Assembly: GCF_964340395.1 (NCBI RefSeq)
Contig: NC_135556.1
Coordinates: 191,001 to 255,000, forward strand
Direction: 5' to 3'
DNA length: 64,000 nucleotides
DNA from: Glandiceps talaboti
Lineage: Eukaryota > Hemichordata > Enteropneusta > Spengelidae
The position numbers and the translations under genes are program-made. Below the pieces are notes generated by a model. That model searched no databases, was not told where the DNA came from, and saw only the letters and a list, made by a program, of their open reading frames with translations. Below are positions 1 to 8,251 of this stretch, piece by piece (within the stretch, counting starts at the first letter, position 1; every line of letters begins with the position of its first letter).

Positions 1-179
1 TTAGTTGGTGGCGTTTACGATGGCGTCAAATCTTTTTAAAACTGAAGTTAAATAAATCAACAAAATTAATATTTAACCAGGTGAGAGAATGATCAATAAA
101 TTATGATATAACTATTATTTAATTATTGTTTAACTGTTATTTAACATTTTTTTCCATTAATTTTTGTTTTACTACATCA

Positions 180-388
180 ATAGATAATAGAAGAATGGTC
201 ATAGCAACATTTGACCCTCCTCTCAATTGATTTCATAAAATACTACACCCCACACCCCCAACCAAAATTCTCACCCTCGCCGGCCAAACCCCACAAGTAT
301 TACTGAAGAAAAAGAATACTTTTATTTGCCTATACGGCTTGGCATGGAGGAGTGGTTTTACATTTTAGTGATAGAGATTTAAATGAAA
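180..388. repeat. Direct repeat copy 1 (209 bp) at the left edge of a 2.5-kb segment
   Basis: This 209-bp block recurs almost unchanged at 2501-2708, with about six substitutions and single-base indels. It starts with ATAGATAATAGAAGAATGG and ends at TTTAAATGAAA, and flanking sequence diverges sharply at both ends. It contains a C-rich stretch around 247-263 that is G-rich on the minus strand. It lacks the TG...CA ends of retroviral-type LTRs. The stop codon of the minus-strand ORF at 365-829 lies inside it. It may be a terminal direct repeat of an element or the footprint of a partial duplication. Confidence 0.85.
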
Positions 389-829
389 ATCCATTAGAGT
401 ATAATTAAAATACGAATTATTTGGATTTCTCGTAGATTTTTTTAATCCACATGAAACAACTATTAATGGGAGTTTATTTGTAATAATCTCATCTATCATT
501 CTGTTAGGAGCGTAAGTATAATAAAGTTCGTTAAGAGTTATTGGATTATTAAGACAAATCCATAATCCAGGACCGTAATAAGAACGGATTTCCTGATATC
601 GAGTAATCAAAAATGGTTTTTCTGTTGGAACTTCTCTCCATTTGATTGTAGGAATTTCTTGGATCCTTCTTTTTTCATTTAAAATATCTAATAATAAATC
701 CTCACCATTCTCTGAAGGATTAGCAATAGCAGGATCAAGCAGAGAGTGTGAACTAAGAGGACTAAGTGAACTTGATTCAATTGTGTCGTCTTCGAAAATG
801 ATTGAATTTTGACTTTGTTCGTTTGACAT
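365..829 (-). CDS. Hypothetical protein, 154 aa, unrecognised
   Basis: Open frame of 154 codons with an ATG start at 829 and a stop inside the left direct repeat. Two parts can be seen. Residues 1 to about 55 are acidic, Ser-rich and low in predicted structure. Residues about 60-150 alternate hydrophobic and polar residues as in a small beta-rich fold, with TEKPFLITRYQEIR, then YYGPGLWICL, then YTYAPNR, then LPLIVVSCGLKKS. The order 'K-P-hydrophobic ... YGP ... LxxL ... (A/L)P-x-R' reminds me of small OB-fold-like proteins in invertebrate mobile or virus-like elements; this is a pattern impression, not a search result. A second minus-strand ORF (1220-1645) lies upstream, and both sit between the 209-bp direct repeats. 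Codon use is AT-rich but not low-complexity, so I favour a real or recently real coding region. No TATA box or splice signal is certain. Confidence 0.5.
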   Translation of the reverse strand: MSNEQSQNSIIFEDDTIESSSLSPLSSHSLLDPAIANPSENGEDLLLDILNEKRRIQEIPTIKWREVPTEKPFLITRYQEIRSYYGPGLWICLNNPITLNELYYTYAPNRMIDEIITNKLPLIVVSCGLKKSTRNPNNSYFNYTLMDFHLNLYH

Positions 830-1219
830 TTTGAATTTATGCTACACTTGTATGTATATACATATCTCTTTTATTTGTTTAATTGAGCGCATGATGTATA
901 TTAATGCTTTATTTGCCTTAAAACTAGTGAAATAAGAGGTATGTCGTTTTAAACTGGTTTAAACTGGTTCTAAAATTAATTTTAATACAGTTTTAAGACT
1001 TAATTTGCTTTATAATAAGTGAAATATGGGGGATGTCGTTAAAGCGATCCTAAAATCCTATTTATAATACTACTCTGGGTCTATAGTAAACAGTCTACAT
1101 GTGCACAGTGGAAGCCGCCAAATTAGTCGACGTCAATGTATCTAGCCGGGGGGGGGGGGCAAAAAGTTATAGATGTTTTTTACGTCGATCTTTAGGCTCA
1201 TAGTTCCAGTTTCATACAA
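830..1219. other. Intergenic stretch with a diverged tandem duplication
   Basis: No gene is supported here. Segment 909-987 and segment 1001-1070 are diverged copies of one another: both read TTTGC(C)TT..., then AGTGAAATA, then ATGTCGTT, then CCTAAAAT or CTAAAAT, then ATAC. The first copy also holds a local duplication of TAAACTGGT. A run of 12 G occurs at 1148-1159. On the minus strand this interval is the leader of the ORF at 365-829. Confidence 0.5.
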
Positions 1220-1645
1220 TTAAATTTCAGCATTACGTGAGTTATAAGTATTTTGACTTAATATTTGCACAGGGTACACACCTTCCCGAATGATCATGTT
1301 GATATGTTGTTTCTCCTCCAAACCAAGATTAAAGGGGAAGTATCTCCCCAAGTATACGTCACAGCCTAATATGAGACCTCGCTTACAAAGCCCACATCTA
1401 TATGTAAAGAAATGTTTCCATTGTAGTATTTTAATGTAGTGTGCAATACAATTGTGCAGCTCCAGAATGGGGAGGGGGATACTGTTTACTTTCACAAAGA
1501 AAAATCTATGTCGAGTATTGGGAGTAAGGGCTATAAAAATTCTCGAGTTCACTTCTGGTGGGGGCATGCATTTGTTTGAGAGCGTGAAGTAAGTAAGTAT
1601 TTGCCATTTTAATGTAAGGTCTAACAGTATTTGTCTGTGAAGCAA
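1220..1645 (-). CDS. Hypothetical ORF, 141 aa, possible decayed gene
   Basis: Open frame of 141 codons on the same strand as, and upstream of, the ORF at 365-829. The C-terminal half looks protein-like: a CxxC pair in YRCGLCKRG, then LGCDVYLGRYFPFNLG and EEKQHINMIIREGVYPVQIL. The N-terminal half is less convincing and the start codon is uncertain. I recognise no family. It could be a second gene of the segment bounded by the direct repeats, an exon, or a chance ORF in AT-rich DNA. The shared strand and shared boundary with the 154-aa ORF are the main reasons to keep it. Confidence 0.3.
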   Translation of the reverse strand: MLHRQILLDLTLKWQILTYFTLSNKCMPPPEVNSRIFIALTPNTRHRFFFVKVNSIPLPILELHNCIAHYIKILQWKHFFTYRCGLCKRGLILGCDVYLGRYFPFNLGLEEKQHINMIIREGVYPVQILSQNTYNSRNAEI

Positions 1646-2500
1646 AACTAGCCGAAGATTTAAATTATTTATGTATTCATTTACTCTAATTTGAACAGTA
1701 TAAAGTGTGAAATGTAGCCAGTAACTATAGTGTGGTCGTTCATATATTTATATGTCTAAATATACATTAACTTGGACCCCACACAGATAAGAGAGTTGAT
1801 TTGTTGTAGGTACTACAATGATAATACTGTCTTGTAAAACTATTGCATATGTCAATGAGAGTCAAATAGTCTACATGTATTGTACGAGAGACTATGGTAT
1901 TGAGAGTGTGAAAGATCGCGATAGAGGGCGTCATGATCGAAAAATCAATGATGGTGGTCATCTGAGTTTTACACGTACGAGGTCAGAGACCTCTCGAATA
2001 AAAATCATTCTGTTTGTCCCTATGGGAAAAAATAAAAGATTTTCCCTCCGCCGCTGCAGCCGCCGCCGCCGCCGGAGAAGATTATTATATTTTGACACAG
2101 ACAGCAAAATAGCAGATTGAATGAGGACATTCACTGCAGTATTGAATTTTACGATTAGAAAAAGAACAGTTAGAATAAAAGAAAGGTGTGTGTTATCTGT
2201 CAGTGCGAATGCCATATCCCATGTGTTCAAATCAAAAGTAGAGTTTATTTTCGACAACGTAAATTTCTTGAAACATTTACTTTCATCGAAAAATTGGAAG
2301 AAAAATCTTGTAAATCACCAAAATTTTCAACAAAAATGAAAACTCATCTGAATAAAATAATGAAATAGAGAATGTGAATTCCTTCGAAATACTACAAATA
2401 GATAGTTAAATATCCAACCCTCTCCTCACATCACATCACAACTAACAACTGCAGTGGTGGCAGTGGTGGCATGCCAAAAATCATAAAATAAATGCAAAGA
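1646..2500. other. Non-coding interval with a CCG/CGG tract
   Basis: I see no credible gene. Positions 2047-2074 hold an imperfect (CCG)n tract (CCGCCGCTGCAGCCGCCG and on), the most GC-rich stretch nearby, inside AT-rich DNA. It generates artificial Arg-rich frames on both strands. Near 2454-2470 there is a short GTGGTGGCAGTGGTGGC duplication just before the right direct repeat. Confidence 0.5.
2047..2074. repeat. Imperfect CCG trinucleotide repeat
   Basis: Short run of CCG/GCC units interrupted by CTGCAG. Trinucleotide tracts like this change length easily. It explains the Arg-rich and Leu/Arg-rich frames that cross it. Confidence 0.75.
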
Positions 2501-2708
2501 ATAGATAATAGAAGAATGGTCATAGCAACACTTGACCCTCCTCTCAATTGATTTCATAAAATACTACACCCCACACCCCAACCGAAATTCTCACCCTCGC
2601 CGGCCAAACCCCACAAGTATTACTGAAGAAAAAGAATACTATTTTTGGCCTGTACGGCTTGGCATGGAGGAGTGGTTTTACATTTTAGTGATAGAGATTT
2701 AAATGAAA
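2501..2708. repeat. Direct repeat copy 2 (208 bp) at the right edge of the 2.5-kb segment
   Basis: Near-identical, same-orientation copy of 180-388. Differences include ACATTTGACC versus ACACTTGACC, one C fewer in the CCCCACACCCC run, and TATTTGCCTATACGG versus TTTTGGCCTGTACGG. High identity implies a recent origin or gene conversion. It is not immediately preceded by the same sequence as copy 1, so the two may be terminal repeats of one element rather than halves of a simple tandem duplication. Confidence 0.85.
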
Positions 2709-2827
2709 GACAACAAAAATCCCAAATATCTGAATTAATAAACCTAACTTCACAATTATCACGTTTGTATTTTTACAAGGCTAAATCTCACTTCTTTTAT
2801 TAAACAAGCAAGATGCGAAGATTTTAA

Positions 2828-3537
2828 ATAATCTTTATCAACGAGTGCGGGCGCTATTCAATATATTTTGAACACTCACAAACCTGTGCTCTGCAATGGG
2901 AGACGTACTATACTAGTAATGGTGTTTTCCTAAATGATACAAATCCTGCTACTAGTACTACAGATGTATCAATATACGCTCTATACTAGAAGACAATCTA
3001 AAGGTAGGGGAAATATATTCAAGACAGAAAATTGCAATATTTAGACTGTAGACAAGGAAAACAACAAATTACGAAATACTACGCAGACATGAGCACTCCG
3101 TGACGACTGCCCGAATACATTTTATTAGTGTTCAAAGATCTTTTGAAAGTGACAGATGCCTGGCCTGACGTAACACTTTTCAAAGATGTCAGACTGTTTC
3201 TTCAGGGTGAGACTCGGGGACTGCAATCCATGGATACATATAATTCATTATTCTTCAATTTCCAATGCGAAATGTAACTATAAACTCCAGACGCATCCCG
3301 CAGGCAGCAATGGATAACATTCTTCGAAAATGTAACCTCTTTATGATTATGGTAACCCATATCTAGATTTTATTCTCGCCTCTCTCCAGGAAAACAAGAG
3401 ACAGTTGAACACATTCCGTTCATTCAACTGAAATGCACGATTCACTACGTAAGAGACCCAGGTCCATGATATTTGAAGACGTCGTCTGCGTAAAACCCGA
3501 AGTTGAAATGGATCATTGTGGCAATAGCTCTATATGA
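2828..3537 (+). pseudogene. Decayed coding relic, unidentified protein
   Basis: A series of open stretches reads like one protein broken by stops and frame changes. In one frame, 2828-2986 includes WETYYTSNGVFLND; after a cluster of stops at 2987-3007 the same frame resumes (3008-3100), passes a TGA at 3101, and continues to a TAA at 3275 with FKDLLKVTDAWPDVTLFKDV and QGETRGLQSMDTYNSLFF. A further stretch near 3299-3340 contains RRQQWITFFENV. A +1 shift gives YGNPYLDFILASLQENKRQL up to 3429, and short pieces in two frames follow to 3535. Residue composition is protein-like and unlike the six-frame background nearby. I cannot assign a family. It may be a dead host gene, a retrocopy or part of an old mobile element. 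Introns instead of frameshifts are possible at a few points: a strong CTCTCTCCAG acceptor lies at 3380-3389. Confidence 0.4.
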
Positions 3538-3618
3538 CTTTTTAATGTGTCTATGAGATTAAAGCTACCATTTGTGGCTATTTTATACAGTAACACAGAA
3601 AGTTTTTTGAAGAAAAAG

Positions 3619-3660
3619 TAAGTCAGTCAGTCAGTCAGTCAGTCAGTAAGTAAGTAAGTA
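3619..3660. repeat. Microsatellite (GTCA)n then (GTAA)n
   Basis: About seven GTCA units change directly into GTAA units. A related tetranucleotide run, (ACAT)n, begins about 55 bp further right. Confidence 0.9.
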
Positions 3661-3716
3661 GGATAGTAAGTGAACAGACTACACAGACAGACAGATAGAC
3701 TAGCAAATAAACAAAC

Positions 3717-3766
3717 ACATACATACATACATACATACATACATACATAAATACATACATACATAA
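3717..3766. repeat. Microsatellite (ACAT)n, left flank of the Penelope-like element
   Basis: About twelve ACAT units with one interruption. Penelope-like coding sequence begins immediately after it, and a second ACAT run lies at 6755-6772 just after the element's 3' end. This suggests insertion into an ACAT microsatellite. Confidence 0.9.
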
Positions 3767-3767
3767 C

Positions 3768-6110
3768 CTACAAAAATGTAAAGCTACATTTGGGAAGACC
3801 AGGTGCACCAGCCATATCCACTTTTTAGGTAATTGTTTACGAAAACATGTCATTCCAGTAGGTTTTCAACTGAAGTTCAAATCATGTTTGTTGGGTCGCC
3901 CTACAAAGTTACAACGTTCCTGTGATAGACACCTCGATAAGTGTTCCCGTCATCTCATAAGGACTACCATCAAGGACCACTTACGACAACGTGATTATTT
4001 TGATCAACAACTTATGAAGTCACGTTCACAACTTAAGGACAACTGTAGCCATGGACAACTTAACACCATTAAGACAACGGTCCATGAACTCAACCGTGAA
4101 TTACACACCAACTTGTTAGCTTGCAAGGAAGGAAAACTGGATACCCTTACCAAAGCTCGACATCATGAAGATCGAGGTGAGTTTTATCAACCTCGTAGTG
4201 ACCGACAGCCCCTTCAAAACACATCTAAACGGCTTGTCGTCACCATCCCAGAAGACCTTAATATATCAGATTCAGAACGGAATGTTCTTAGTAGGGGGCT
4301 TACATACATCCCTATTAAATCTCATATCAACGAGTTCTATGTTAAACGTGATGTCGAAAGTTTTTTCCGTCGTCTTCGCTTGAAAGAGTACTTTGCTAAA
4401 TATGATAATAATACCCAGGGTGAAGCTCATGTTAATAATACCAATAACCAACGATTGTTTGGCGCCCCCCCCCCCCCCTGTTAAGTCACATTGGACACCT
4501 CAAGCTGGTCGCAATAGTACTCTTGACCATTACATCAATGTTTGCAGGCGTGAGGTTTATACTATTAAATTTAATAACAAGTTCCCTTTCAGTAACATCA
4601 CTAAGGAAGAACGCGATGCTATTTCATCCGTTAGAAAGCGCGATGATATTGTTATTAAGCCTGCAGATAAAGGCGGAGCAGTAGTTGTATGGTATAGAGA
4701 TCTGTATGTGGCTGAGGCAGAGAGACAACTCTTAAACACGGATTTTTACCAGGAATTGGAATGTGATACTACAGAAGACGTGCAACGCGAAATTATGAAT
4801 ACTGTTAACGCTTTTATATCCGCTGGCGAATTACCAACGGAAGCACGTAACCTTATAGTCCGTCGACCAAGGACAGCCGTGTTTTATTTACTACCCAAGA
4901 TACATAAGGTTAATATTCCTGGTAGGCCCATCGTCTCAGCTTGTAACTGCCCGACGGAACACATCGCGCGTTATTTAGATGCCCTTTTACGACCTATTGT
5001 GGCATCTCAGCCTACCTACATTAAAGATACGAACCATGCTCTTAAAGTATTTAATGGCTTCCAATTCCAACAAGGTAGGCCACGATCGATACCTTTTTTC
5101 TATGGACGTTAAGTCCTTATATACTTCCATACCACATAATGAAGGGTTAGTTGCTATCGAACACTATCTTAATTTAAGACCTGTACTTAACCCTCCTACC
5201 CACGTACTTCTTAGATTAGCTGAACTTGTTCTCACCTGTAATTATTTTACCTTTAATGACAGGTATTTTGTGCAGAAACGCGGCGTTGCTATGGGAAGTT
5301 GTCTTGGACCTAGTTATGCTTGTTTACTTATGTCTTATCAAGAACACCTTATTTTCAGCTCATATCAAGGGATCTTACCTGATCTATATAAACGATTTAT
5401 TGATGACGGCGTTGGTGCAGCATCACTCAAACTTGAGGACCTTATGCAATTTATTAACTACATATGTAGTTTTAATCCTGCTATTCAGTATACTTATGAT
5501 ATTTCAGAACTAACTATCAATTTCCTTGACATCTCCCTTAGGATTGATGGTGATGATATAGCTACATCTATTTATACTAAACCTACTGATTCACATTCAT
5601 ATTTGCAGTATGCTTCATCACATCCTAATAAGTGTAAAGATTCCATTCCCTATTCACAATTACTTCGTTTACGTCGTATTTGTAGTAGTGATTTGGATTT
5701 CAGAAAAAGGTCTGCTGAATTTTGCACGTACTTCCATCAACGTGGTTATCCTATGTCTGTTACCAACGCGGCTTTACATAAAGTATCATCTTTGTCTAGG
5801 GAAGCTTGTATCAAATCACATGATCAGAGGAGTAACAACGATCGTCCCATACTAGCTCTTACATACCATCCCTTTTCAACTAGAGTTAAAAACATTATAT
5901 ACAAGCATTTTAATATCTTACGTTCTAATAGGGTTACCAATTCATTGTTTCCTGCAGTACCATTAACAGCTTGGCGTCGTGATACCAGTCTTAGAGATAT
6001 GGTGGTACGTACAGAACAACGTGAATTGGAAGTTAATGCAGGTTCTTTTCCGTGCGATCGTACTCGATGTGGTACATGTCGTTTCATTATTAATACTAAT
6101 CATGTTTTGG
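3768..6110 (+). pseudogene. Penelope-like element N-terminal region and reverse transcriptase, frameshifted
   Basis: Frame 1 (3768 to about 4470) gives the N-terminal domain, including HFLGNCLRKHVIPVGF, a basic helical region and the RT-proximal RDVESFFRRLRLKEYF. A 14-C run at 4465-4478 shifts the frame. The second frame (to about 5075) carries DIVIKPADKGGAVVV and YLLPKIHKVNIPGRPIVSA, the conserved N-terminal RT blocks. A further shift near 5080 leads to the catalytic part: SMDVKSLYTSIPHNEG (motif A, catalytic Asp), KRGVAMGSCLGPSYACLLM (motif B) and YKRFIDDGVG (motif C, Asp-Asp pair), then TINFLDISLRI. The frame ends in a Cys-rich linker, FPCDRTRCGTCRF. Key catalytic Asp residues are present, so loss of function comes from frameshifts. 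The frame stays open upstream into the ACAT repeat, so the original start codon is not identified. Confidence 0.85.
4465..4478 (+). repeat. Run of 14 C inside the Penelope-like coding region, frameshift site
   Basis: Coding similarity leaves one frame before the run and resumes in the next frame after it (LAPPPPPVKSHWTPQ). The break is best explained by homopolymer slippage, either in the genome or in sequencing and assembly. Confidence 0.85.
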
Positions 6111-6469
6111 CCCTAAGAACAGTGTGCCTGTTACAAGTAGATTTACTTGTATTAGTACTAATGTAGTGTATTGCATTACTTGTCAAAAATGTGGTTTTCT
6201 GTATATAGGTTCAACGACTTACTGTACGTCGTCTTGGTGATCGTTTCGTGGAACATCTCCGTTTGACCAGACAAAAGAATCGTAACTATCCCGTATCTAT
6301 GCATTTTATTACTAATGATCATAGTGTATCAGATATGTCCATTTCAGGAATTTGTAAGGTTTCTGGCGATGAGAAAGCTTTGAGGTTGAAGGAAGAAGAA
6401 ATCATCTTCCGTCTTGGAACGCTGGAACCCCTTGGAATTAATAAATTATTCTCGTCTTTCCCTATCTAA
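6109..6469 (+). pseudogene. Penelope-like GIY-YIG endonuclease domain, frameshifted
   Basis: This is the C-terminal nuclease of the element. The first part, in a new frame from about 6109, reads VYCITCQKCGFLYIGSTT, which combines the zinc-binding-like CxxC with the YIG half of the GIY-YIG motif. A frameshift near 6220 leads to RRLGDRFVEHLRLTRQ, the conserved Arg and Glu-His helix of the fold. PVSMHF, then a His-Ser-x-x-Asp-Met segment and KEEEIIFRLGTLEPLGIN follow, before a stop at 6467-6469. The domain nicks target DNA in active relatives. Here the catalytic pieces survive in sequence but lie in two frames, and both are offset from the reverse transcriptase frame. Confidence 0.8.
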
Positions 6470-6671
6470 TTATCATTATCCCAATCTAATTATCATGATC
6501 ATTGGGTATTTTTTTAATTCCAGGCGTATTCTATTGGGTTCTATTAGGTGCGTGCGAATTTAAGAACTTATCCCACGTATAACCGTTTATTTATATCACG
6601 CGCGGTTTTGTTCCATTATATTTAGAAATGTTCGGGTTTTCACTTGGCATTTCTCTGTCTCGCCAATTTTT

Positions 6672-6708
6672 CCTTTGAAAAAGAATATTTATTCGAAACG
6701 TCGGATTT
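6672..6708 (+). ncRNA. Degenerate hammerhead-ribozyme-like motif near the Penelope-like 3' end
   Basis: Penelope-like elements are known to carry minimal hammerhead motifs. Here a 4-bp hairpin (GAAT, loop ATTT, ATTC) is followed by CGAAAC and GTC, matching the 3' half of a hammerhead core with a very short stem III. The expected CTGATGA box is replaced by CTTTGAA, so the copy is probably inactive. Assignment rests on spacing, the GAAAC-GTC core and the location about 200 bp after the ORF. Confidence 0.3.
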
Positions 6709-6754
6709 AACAGCTATATATACGGACTGGTTTATTAGTTCCTTGTGCATTTCT

Positions 6755-6772
6755 ACATACATACATACATAC
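6755..6772. repeat. Microsatellite (ACAT)n, right flank of the Penelope-like element
   Basis: Four to five ACAT units directly follow the element's apparent 3' end. The same unit flanks the left end (3717-3766). Confidence 0.9.
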
Positions 6773-7121
6773 TTGTACTCCGGCGTGGGCGTTAAATTTC
6801 GACTGACAGTTACAAATGAGACTATTGACCAATCAGGGAAAAGCGTGAAGACCGGTGTATCAGCAGAGTAGCAAATTCATCAAATGTCGGTGGCGGGAGT
6901 GTATTTTCTGTGTATAAGATCAAATTAATGGCATCCAGGGAATAGTGATTAGACGCAGACAATCGTAACAAAAACATGACCCCAGACTGTGACTGAACAG
7001 ATAAGACTTCCGTTCACAAGTTGAACACTATTTTAGTAATAATAAACATTACCTCAGAGTGTATTTAGAAGGTGAACAAAATACACATACTACAACTTGT
7101 ACTTGCAAGGTAGACCGTATA
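6773..7121. other. Interval without a recognised gene
   Basis: AT-rich sequence with no supported ORF. It ends at the ATG of the recombinase-like relic. A short GGTGGCGGGAG segment near 6889 is the only GC-rich part. I see no clear promoter. Confidence 0.4.
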
Positions 7122-7317
7122 ATGGCAGGGAGAAAGCGACGGGTTGCTGTTATGACAGCTGAGGACATAGATCAGAAACTGAAGGCAAGTGTACCGAAAA
7201 ATACACAGAAAAAAATACTAGCTTGTCATGCAAGTTTGGAATAGTTGGGCCGAGGAGAAGGATGAAGACGGAATGGACAAAAAAGTCACAATAATTGTGG
7301 ACGGTATTGCATTGTAG
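7122..7317 (+). pseudogene. Possible Crypton/tyrosine-recombinase-type N-terminal fragment, frameshifted
   Basis: From an ATG at 7122 the frame reads MAGRKRRVAVMTAEDIDQKL, then VPKNTQKKI, and stops at 7242. Shifting frame near 7224 continues as QVWNSWAEEKDEDGM and ends at a TAG at 7315-7317. The order (basic start, a helix with Glu-Asp-Ile, then KNTxKK, then a W-x-x-W-like helix with acidic residues) resembles the N-terminal helical domain of Crypton-type recombinase-derived proteins and KIAA1958/QRICH1-like genes of animals. There is no catalytic domain in the window, so this would be a fragment or first exon. The family call is from memory of the pattern and is tentative. A splice at the break is less likely, because the only nearby GT (GTCATG) is a poor donor. 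Confidence 0.3.
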
Positions 7318-7821
7318 TTTGAATGGTGTATTTTACTACAACTTGCGAGAGGTAGGCGGTACTACCATTGCTTCGTAATACACAACATTTCAAAAGTTTG
7401 AATGGTGTATTTCATTTGCATTTAATTAATATGTTGTTTCTTTACGCTAGACACAGATAAACAATTTCGCTGAAAGTTGTATTTTTGATGTCAGTAGCCA
7501 TGTTTTGTTTTATCAGTGGCGATTAAATTTCATATCACTAGTTGCATACACATGATGGATGTAATTGTATTGAGTAGTTTGTAGTACGAATGTCCTGCAT
7601 AATAATATCAAGCAAATACATAATGCCTTAGTGGTATGAAATACACTGTACATTGGGATATAATTGCTATTTTCGTCGTGCAACATTTGTTGACATGTGT
7701 CAGCTTCGATTGGAAGTCACGTTGGCATCAGGGTGTCTTGTCGAAAATCAAAACATAAACAATGCGTGTATGAAGTTCTTCCTGGGAAGAATATGACACC
7801 ATTGAATTATTAGCTTGGGTA
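7318..7821. other. Interval without a gene; short repeated motif
   Basis: No coding region is supported. The 17-bp sequence GTTTGAATGGTGTATTT occurs at about 7318 and again at about 7397, and a related inverted trace (AATACACAACATTT) lies between them. This suggests remains of a small repeat. Confidence 0.4.
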
Positions 7822-7895
7822 CAAGATAAATGCCATCCGGGCAATACACGCCTCCTACGTCGGCGTGTATTTACCCGGACGGCATTTATTACTTG
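7822..7895. repeat. Long inverted repeat (hairpin), ~31-bp arms
   Basis: Left arm 7822-7852 and right arm 7862-7895 are reverse complements apart from one mismatch and two small indels, separated by a 9-base loop (TCCTACGTC). The arms contain ATAAATGCC(A/G)TCCGGG and AATACACGCC. It could be a foldback or MITE remnant, or a transcribed hairpin. No terminal duplication is obvious. Confidence 0.85.
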
Positions 7896-7901
7896 TATAC
7901 A

Positions 7902-7999
7902 TACACTGTGTATTTATACTAACATAATAATGTACACTGTATTTAAACTAACATAATAATATACACTGTATTTATATTAACATAATAATGTACACTGTG
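7902..7999. repeat. Tandem repeat, 29-30-bp unit, about 3.3 copies
   Basis: Units begin TACACTGT and continue ATTTA(T/A)A(C/T)TAACATAATAAT. Copies differ by one to three bases. The repeat starts right after the inverted repeat at 7822-7895. Confidence 0.85.
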
Positions 8000-8251
8000 A
8001 ACAGTATTGCATCACCTGTGGATCAATGTATTTTTGTCGCTATATACACAATGAATAAAATTAAATTGATTTTATGGTCCACACCCAAAACTCGGTGGTA
8101 ATCATGATTTCAACCTGTTTCTGTACTGCTTATGGATAATGATGAGTACGATAACTGTTGGTGTTTTAACAGTTTTCAGTGAATGTGTTATGGTTGTCTG
8201 ATAAAAAAAATGATACTCAAGTTTACACCAAGGTTACTATATTCACATTAG

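Larger units (their letters stand above)
3767..6754 (+). mobile_element. Penelope-like retroelement (GIY-YIG type), degenerate
   Basis: A ~3.0-kb retroelement carries an N-terminal region, a reverse transcriptase core, a Cys-rich linker and a C-terminal GIY-YIG endonuclease in the order typical of endonuclease-bearing Penelope-like elements. Members of this group replicate through an RNA copy and differ from LTR and LINE elements by the GIY-YIG nuclease. At least four frameshifts break the reading frame (about 4470, 5080, 6108 and 6220), so the copy cannot make the full protein. After the stop codon there is a 20-bp duplication (ATCTAATTATCAT..., 6465-6500) and the motif TTCGAAACGTCGGATTT. 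ACAT microsatellite lies on both sides. Most domains remain recognisable, so the insertion is not very old, and it looks nearly full-length apart from an uncertain 5' end. Confidence 0.85.

Noticed and set aside
1818-2120. Arg-rich ORF of 100 codons on the plus strand, with overlapping minus-strand ORF 1958-2257
   Set aside because: The Arg run comes from the CCG/CGG tract. The rest has no protein-like pattern, and the two strands are open together because of low-complexity sequence.
180-2708. Classical LTR retrotransposon
   Set aside because: The direct repeats lack TG...CA ends. No primer-binding site, polypurine tract, reverse transcriptase, integrase or protease is visible between them.
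3635-3853. Minus-strand ORF rich in Tyr-Val-Cys-Met
   Set aside because: It is a translation of the tetranucleotide microsatellites, and overlaps the plus-strand Penelope-like N-terminus.
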